From assembly GCA_031278025.1 (NCBI GenBank), contig JAITLF010000315.1:1-10191 (forward strand): DNA of 10,191 nucleotides, given 5' to 3'. Positions 6,671-10,191 of this stretch are shown piece after piece. Under the pieces are notes generated by a model. It saw only the letters and a program-made list of their open reading frames with translations, ran no database searches and was not told the origin of the DNA. The stretch is from Treponema sp. (GTDB taxonomy: Bacteria; Spirochaetota; Spirochaetia; Treponematales; Breznakiellaceae). Numbering within the stretch: position 1 is the first letter of the stretch; each line of letters opens with the position of its first letter. Made by a program: the position numbers and the translations under genes.

Positions 6671-7375
6671 TTAGGGAATAATCGAAGAAAATATCGGCCC
6701 CCAGGGCCCCGGTTCGCCTTTGGCGTTTTCGTAGCGGATGCAGAAATACGCCGTCTTCCCGCTGTCCTCCGCCGGAAAGTCAAACAGCTCCCTTTTGCGG
6801 CGGGTAAACCGCGAATGCGGCAGGTCGTCCCCCGAAAGGGGCGCCTTCACCAGCTCCCGCCTGGACCCCAGCGCCGCTTCCGTCGAGGCCCCGCCCGGCG
6901 GCAGCACGCCGTGGTAAACGCGGCAGCCGTAGTCGCTGGTCGCAATGTCGGAGGAACCCGAAACCTGCCGTATATGAAGGTCCAAAAGGTGAACCCCCGG
7001 ACGGGTTATGTCCGCCTCTGCCTGGGCGGTGGGGGGCGGAACCGGCGTGGGGTCCGTGTCCTTGGGTTTCAAGCCCAGGGTGATATAGTCCTCGTCCACA
7101 AGGGGCGGGCTCAGGAAATACCGGTTCTTGATGAACCGCAGTTTCTCAACCAGGGCGTCAAACGCCGCCTTGCAGTGGGCGGTGATAGCCGGCGACCGGT
7201 TGCTGCTCTGGGCCAGCTCAAGCGCCTCCGCCGCGGCGGCGGCCAGGCTGGTAAGCTGGGACACATGTTCCGGCGGCACCTGCCACACCGACCCGTGGGC
7301 CATGATTATAAACGGCCAATTCTTCGCCATTGCAAGCTGCAATTCCCGCCTGCCGGGGAGCCAATTAGTGGTCAT
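6671..7375 (-). CDS. Hypothetical protein, treponeme-type repeated family
   Basis: I do not know a function for this 234-residue protein. It has no signal peptide or membrane segment that I can see. The first 90 residues look helical and hydrophobic-patterned, with an Ala-rich run AAAAAEALELAQ. A proline-rich linker (DTDPTPVPPPT) follows, then a beta-rich second half that ends in the conserved-looking ENAKGEPGPWGPIFSSIIP. I recall very similar proteins, several per genome, in termite-gut treponemes and some Bacteroidetes. The closing strand pattern is reminiscent of a fibronectin type III-like fold, but this is a loose impression. Coding is well supported by the AAGGAGG (7388-7382 on the minus strand) six bases before the ATG, by a promoter-like region upstream, and by a strong terminator downstream. 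It stands alone between the operon end and a repeat-rich spacer. The repeat array upstream could belong to the same gene module. Confidence 0.85.
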   Translation of the reverse strand: MTTNWLPGRRELQLAMAKNWPFIIMAHGSVWQVPPEHVSQLTSLAAAAAEALELAQSSNRSPAITAHCKAAFDALVEKLRFIKNRYFLSPPLVDEDYITLGLKPKDTDPTPVPPPTAQAEADITRPGVHLLDLHIRQVSGSSDIATSDYGCRVYHGVLPPGGASTEAALGSRRELVKAPLSGDDLPHSRFTRRKRELFDFPAEDSGKTAYFCIRYENAKGEPGPWGPIFSSIIP

Positions 7376-7381
7376 AAAAAG

Positions 7382-7388
7382 CCTCCTT
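7382..7388 (-). promoter_or_regulatory. Ribosome binding site of the minus-strand hypothetical gene
   Basis: The minus strand reads AAGGAGG here, six bases before the ATG whose first base is 7375. It decides the start and supports the gene being translated. Confidence 0.8.
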
Positions 7389-7389
7389 A

Positions 7390-7417
7390 TTTACGTTATT
7401 GTTTTTTACGTTATTGT
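7390..7417. repeat. 13-bp direct repeat in the promoter region
   Basis: TTTACGTTATTGT occurs at 7390-7402 and again at 7405-7417, a period of 15 bases. The second copy overlaps the likely -10 element of the leftward gene. It could be a regulator site or an mRNA leader feature. Confidence 0.75.
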
Positions 7418-7418
7418 A
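7413..7418 (-). promoter_or_regulatory. Possible -10 element for the minus-strand hypothetical gene
   Basis: The minus strand reads TACAAT, close to TATAAT, 37 bases before the start codon, in an AT-rich island within GC-rich sequence. I do not see a good -35 at the right distance (the best is a weak TGTATT 16 bases away), so the promoter may need an activator. Confidence 0.4.
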
Positions 7419-7506
7419 TGGAGGGAGTATACACAATACACGCCTCCTTGGATACGGGCGACAAGCGCATGAGCAAACTGGGCGTCTGCCCGCCTGAAAC
7501 CTGAGT

Positions 7507-7711
7507 ATTCCTGATCAGAAATGGAGCATTCCTGATCAAGAATGGACCATTCCTGATCAAGAATAGAGCATTCCTGATCAAGAATGGACCATTCCTGATC
7601 AAGAATGCTCCATTCCTGATCAAGAATGCTCCATTCCTGATCAAGAATGGAGTATTCCTGATCAAGAATGGAGCATTTCTGATCAGGAATGGAGCATTTC
7701 TGAGCAGCCGT
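7507..7711. repeat. Array of ten 16-bp palindromic units at exact 21-bp spacing
   Basis: Units start at 7507, 7528, 7549, 7570, 7591, 7612, 7633, 7654, 7675 and 7696. The consensus is ATTCCTGATCAAGAAT, a palindrome around TGATCA with one mismatched pair. Five-base spacers vary: GGAGC, GGACC, AGAGC, GGACC, GCTCC, GCTCC, GGAGT, GGAGC and GGAGC. Unit 1 (ATTCCTGATCAGAAAT) is the exact reverse complement of unit 9, and both of these are perfect palindromes apart from one mismatched pair. Unit 10 is decayed (TGAGCAGCCGT end). Nine units carry GATC. Because 21 is a multiple of three, two minus-strand frames stay open and would give heptapeptide repeats (SILDQEW or FLIRNGA). The ATG at 7723 that could open one frame has no ribosome binding site. 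The bases between the promoter region and the array (about 7441-7506) show nothing clear. Confidence 0.92.
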
Positions 7712-7734
7712 TGAATCAATCATGGCGGCGGGGT

Positions 7735-8030
7735 CCGCTCTGCTCCTCGCGGGGCTCCGCCGCACCCCTGGCGGGGTCCGCTCCGAACCTCGCGGGGCTC
7801 TGCCCCGCCGCCCCGCTGGGAGGCCCAAGGCCCCCCAGACCCCCCCATTAAAAAGGGCGAGGGGATACCCCCGGAAAATTTTCCGGGGGTATCCCCTCGC
7901 CCTGTTTATGGGGGGTCCGGGGGGCCCCTGGTCCCCCGGCGGGGTGCGGGGCGGAGCCCCGCGAGGAGCAGAGAGAAGCCCGCAGGGTCCGAGCAGCCCC
8001 CCGCGAGGTTCGGAGCGGCGCCCTGCGTCT
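7735..8030. repeat. GC-rich imperfect inverted repeat element
   Basis: The two sides of the central palindrome are imperfect reverse complements of each other. For example, the left side has CTCTGCTCCTCGCGGGGCTC (from 7738), and the right side carries its complement around 7953-7973. Closer to the centre, CCCCCCAGACCCCCCCATTA on the left mirrors TATGGGGGGTCCGGGGGGCC on the right. The sequence TCCGAACCTCGCGGGG near 7781 reappears inverted near 8000-8014. Parts of the motif also repeat directly inside the left arm. It resembles REP-like intergenic elements of gut bacteria. It has no coding evidence: the open frames through it are low-complexity Pro/Arg/Gly. It fills most of the gap before the reductase gene. 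Confidence 0.75.
7855..7902. repeat. Perfect 48-bp palindrome
   Basis: Two 24-base arms meet without a loop at 7878/7879. The centre is CCGGAAAATTTTCCGG and the arms run out to GGGCGAGGGG and its complement. RNA from either strand would fold into a very stable hairpin. On the minus strand it is followed by TTTTTAATGG, so it could end leftward transcription; on the plus strand the following TGTTTA is a weaker terminator tail. Confidence 0.95.
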
Positions 8031-8041
8031 TCCTTCCCCCC

Positions 8042-8072
8042 TTGACTTAACGTGCAAGCGAACCGCTAGACT
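8042..8072 (+). promoter_or_regulatory. Possible promoter of the aldo/keto reductase gene
   Basis: TTGACT (8042-8047) resembles a sigma-70 -35 element, with TAGACT (8067-8072) as a -10 candidate. The 19-base spacing is longer than optimal. The site lies just after the GC-rich element and 33 bases before the start codon. Confidence 0.4.
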
Positions 8073-8105
8073 AGCCTACAAAATCACGAGTAAGGAGATT
8101 TGTGT

Positions 8106-9026
8106 ATGAGAACCATTACCCTGGGGGCATCGGGCCTTGAGGTGCCGGTTATCGCCGTCGGCTGTATGCGGATTAACGGGACGTCCCGGAAGGATGCCGA
8201 AAGGTTTGTCAAAACCGCCCTGGAGCTGGGCGCTAATTTCTTCGACCACGCCGACGTGTACGGCGGGGGCGCCTGCGAATCCATCTTCGCGGAGGCGGTG
8301 GGGATGAGCCCCGCGGTCCGGGAGACGCTGCTCCTCCAAACGAAATGCGGCATCAGGCCGGGGATCGCCTTTGATTTCTCCAAAGACCACATCCTCGCTT
8401 CGGTTGACGGCAGCCTGGGGCGGCTTAAAACCGACTACCTTGACGTCTTGCTGTTGCACCGCCCCGACGCGCTGGCGGAGCCGGAGGAGGTGGCGGAGGC
8501 TTTCGACCGGCTGCAGGCGGCGGGCAAGGTGCGGCACTTCGGGGTGTCCAACCAGGGGCCGGCGCTGATCCGGCTCCTGCAGAAGTATGTCAGGCAGCCT
8601 GTCGCGGCAAACCAGCTTCAGCTTTCCATCACCAACGCCGCCATGATTTCCCAGGATCTCCACGAGAACATGGGGGACGACGCGGCGGTGGACCGGGACG
8701 GCGGCGTCCTGAACTTCTGCCGCCTCAACAACATTACCATCCAGCCCTGGTCTCCCTTCCAGTACGGTTTTTTCGAGGGGGTGTTTGTGGGGAGCGGGAA
8801 GTTCCCCGCCCTTAACGGGAAGCTCGACGCTATTGCGGAGAAGTATTCGGCGTCCGCCACGGCCATTGCGCTGGCGTGGCTGCTCCGGCATCCTGCGGGC
8901 TTCCAGCCGGTTATCGGCACGATGAACGCCGCCCGGCTTGCGGACTGCGCGAAGGCGGCGGACATAAGGATCACCCGTGAAGAATGGTACGAAATCTACC
9001 TTGCGGCGGGGAATACCTTGCCGTGA
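8106..9026 (+). CDS. Aldo/keto reductase, YdhF-like
   Basis: This 306-residue protein has the full length and motifs of the aldo/keto reductase superfamily, cytoplasmic NAD(P)H-dependent enzymes with a TIM-barrel fold. The catalytic tetrad is visible as D47 and Y52 (FFDHADVYGG), K80 (QTKCGI) and H118 (LLLHRPD). Further family segments are GKVRHFGVSN, ANQLQLS, IQPWSPF and the C-terminal VIGTMNAARL cofactor loop. The overall pattern, with DHADVYGG, HRPD.L.EPEEVA.AF and RITREEWY, is that of the E. coli YdhF group, whose true substrate is unclear. I chose the ATG at 8106 because AAGGAG (8092-8097) lies eight bases upstream; a TTG two codons earlier is in frame but sits too close to that site. It follows a repeat-rich spacer with its own possible promoter, and its end overlaps the convergent transporter gene by 31 bp. 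Confidence 0.93.
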   Translation: MRTITLGASGLEVPVIAVGCMRINGTSRKDAERFVKTALELGANFFDHADVYGGGACESIFAEAVGMSPAVRETLLLQTKCGIRPGIAFDFSKDHILASVDGSLGRLKTDYLDVLLLHRPDALAEPEEVAEAFDRLQAAGKVRHFGVSNQGPALIRLLQKYVRQPVAANQLQLSITNAAMISQDLHENMGDDAAVDRDGGVLNFCRLNNITIQPWSPFQYGFFEGVFVGSGKFPALNGKLDAIAEKYSASATAIALAWLLRHPAGFQPVIGTMNAARLADCAKAADIRITREEWYEIYLAAGNTLP

Positions 9027-10191
9027 GGTTTTTGGATGGTCGCGGCATACAGGGAATTGATCACCCCAAGGATTGCGCTCATGGTGAAAAGCACCTCTAT
9101 GCCGGCCGTCTTCCACAGCCAGCCGCCCAGCAGGGCGATGATGATGCTGATGACGTGGTTCACCGACACCCCGGTGGACAGGGTTGCGGTAATTTCTTCC
9201 GGCCCGCCGGCTATGTCCTGAACGTACACGTTGCTGGCCATGCTGGCCAGGGACACGATGGAATCCAGGACGAAGTTGATGCAGACGACGATGAACGCGG
9301 TGCGCAGCGGGAAGAGCCGGTGGGCGAACCCGTAAAGCAGGCAGACGATGATGAGGATGAGGGTATCGGCGACCATGACCGTCTTATACCCCGCCTTGTC
9401 AATGAGCCGGCCCATGAGGGGGCTCAAGGCGAAGCCGAACACGGCGCAGACGGCCAGGAGCAGGGAGATAATCGACGTATCGGCGCCGTAGTGCAGGATG
9501 AGGACATACGGCGCGAAGGTGATGAATATCTGCTTGCGGGTGCCGTAGAAGACTTCCAGCATGTAAAATTTGAAGAACTTTTTCGCGAAGTAAAACCGCC
9601 GGCGCCCGGCTTTGACCGGGGACTCATGCAGGGCTACGGCCGTTACCGCCGCCCCAAGCATCAGTATCCCCGAAAGGGCGAACACCGACCGGAACTTCAG
9701 CAGGTCGGTCCGTCCGAACCCCAGGCGGGTGAGCACGAAAAACAGGATCGTAACGACCACAAAGCCCGCGATGTTTCCCACGTTGCTGATGGCCGTGGTG
9801 ATCCCCAACGAAGCGCCTCCCTGGTTCCGTTCTGCCAGTTCCAGGGAGATGGTACTCCGTACGGGCATGATGATGTGCTCGCCAAAGCTGAAAAGCACCA
9901 TGTTGGCAACGACCAGGGTCTTCCCGGTCCCGCACAGGAGAAGCCCGAAAATACCGGCGGCCATGATGCAGACGCCTATCTTAAATATCCGGCTTTCGGA
10001 GAGGCGGTACAGCACGGCCAGGATCAGAATCACCAGGAGTCCCGGGATTTCCCGAAAGAACTCCACGATTCCCCGTTCAAATGCGGAGATGTGTACTATC
10101 TCCGCCAGGTAGTTATCCTGAATCCCCCAGTACAAGCCGTAGGCCACGCCTGAAAGAACCAGTACGCTTAAGAACCGCCCGAATTTGACTC
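8996..10191 (-). CDS. Major facilitator superfamily transporter, 5' end outside the window
   Basis: The frame ends in TAG at 8998-8996 and stays open to the right edge, giving about 397 residues. A GTG at 10147 is an internal codon rather than the likely start, because the upstream residues VKFGRFLSVLVLSG read smoothly into the first helix (VAYGLYWGIQDNYLAE), as at a typical MFS N-terminus. The real start is probably only a few codons outside the window. Hydrophobic segments fall in two sets of about six, separated by a basic loop (residues rich in R/K, ESPVKAGRRRFYFAKKFFK). The second half carries a motif-A-like GRLIDKAGYKT loop. The protein is an inner-membrane secondary transporter; substrate and direction cannot be told. 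It converges with the aldo/keto reductase gene, and no hairpin terminator is visible between them. Confidence 0.9.
   Translation of the reverse strand, partial: VKFGRFLSVLVLSGVAYGLYWGIQDNYLAEIVHISAFERGIVEFFREIPGLLVILILAVLYRLSESRIFKIGVCIMAAGIFGLLLCGTGKTLVVANMVLFSFGEHIIMPVRSTISLELAERNQGGASLGITTAISNVGNIAGFVVVTILFFVLTRLGFGRTDLLKFRSVFALSGILMLGAAVTAVALHESPVKAGRRRFYFAKKFFKFYMLEVFYGTRKQIFITFAPYVLILHYGADTSIISLLLAVCAVFGFALSPLMGRLIDKAGYKTVMVADTLILIIVCLLYGFAHRLFPLRTAFIVVCINFVLDSIVSLASMASNVYVQDIAGGPEEITATLSTGVSVNHVISIIIALLGGWLWKTAGIEVLFTMSAILGVINSLYAATIQKPHGKVFPAAR

Noticed and set aside
7507..7711. CRISPR array
   Set aside because: Repeats are 16 bases with 5-base near-constant spacers. CRISPR spacers are unique and about 30 bases, and no cas genes are present.
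7722..8045. Plus-strand open frame of 107 codons
   Set aside because: It runs through the GC-rich inverted repeat, gives low-complexity Pro/Arg/Gly sequence and has no ribosome binding site.
8100..9026. TTG start for the aldo/keto reductase
   Set aside because: The AAGGAG site at 8092-8097 would be only two bases away; the ATG at 8106 has normal spacing and matches the family N-terminus.
8076..9116. Minus-strand open frame of 346 codons
   Set aside because: It lies opposite the aldo/keto reductase, which has its full catalytic tetrad; the antisense product shows no domain.
10145..10147. GTG start for the MFS transporter
   Set aside because: The frame continues upstream with residues typical of an MFS N-terminus (FGRFLSVLVLSG), and no ribosome binding site precedes the GTG.
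8984..10153. Plus-strand open frame of 389 codons
   Set aside because: It is antisense to the MFS transporter, whose minus-strand frame shows clear membrane helices and family motifs. The plus-strand product is polar, rich in D, H, G and Q, and has no recognisable domain.

Overview
The window looks like a chromosomal segment of a GC-rich, fermentative bacterium. The inositol genes, the family of the small hypothetical protein and the style of the major facilitator are reminiscent of gut treponemes (Spirochaetota). That placement is made from memory of similar proteins and is only moderately supported; nothing in the window, such as an rRNA gene, fixes the taxonomy.

Positions 1-6541 hold a tightly packed plus-strand gene row, very probably one operon that began upstream. 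It runs iolD (3' end only), iolE, an archaeal-type phosphoglycerate kinase, an archaeal-type (type II) glyceraldehyde-3-phosphate dehydrogenase, a malic enzyme and a LarA-family nickel racemase-like protein. The first two genes are steps of myo-inositol breakdown. The pathway's later steps release dihydroxyacetone phosphate and malonate semialdehyde. The GAPDH/PGK pair could form a private lower-glycolysis module that harvests ATP from the triose phosphate, or could act on another aldehyde. Malic enzyme and a LarA-like racemase would then handle a malate-like or lactate-like hydroxyacid and redox balance. This gene set is the most interesting content of the window.

Positions 6542-7420 hold a minus-strand gene for a 234-residue hypothetical protein of a family I associate with termite-gut treponemes. 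It has a strong ribosome binding site, a probable promoter overlapped by a 13-bp direct repeat, and a strong intrinsic terminator facing leftward into the end of the racemase gene.

Positions 7421-8105 are non-coding and rich in repeats. There is an array of ten 16-bp palindromic units at an exact 21-bp period (7507-7711). It is followed by a very GC-rich imperfect inverted repeat of about 290 bp centred on a perfect 48-bp palindrome (7855-7902). A promoter for the next gene follows.

Positions 8106-10191 hold a YdhF-type aldo/keto reductase (plus strand) and a convergent major facilitator superfamily transporter (minus strand, 5' end outside the window). The 3' ends of these two genes overlap by 31 bp.
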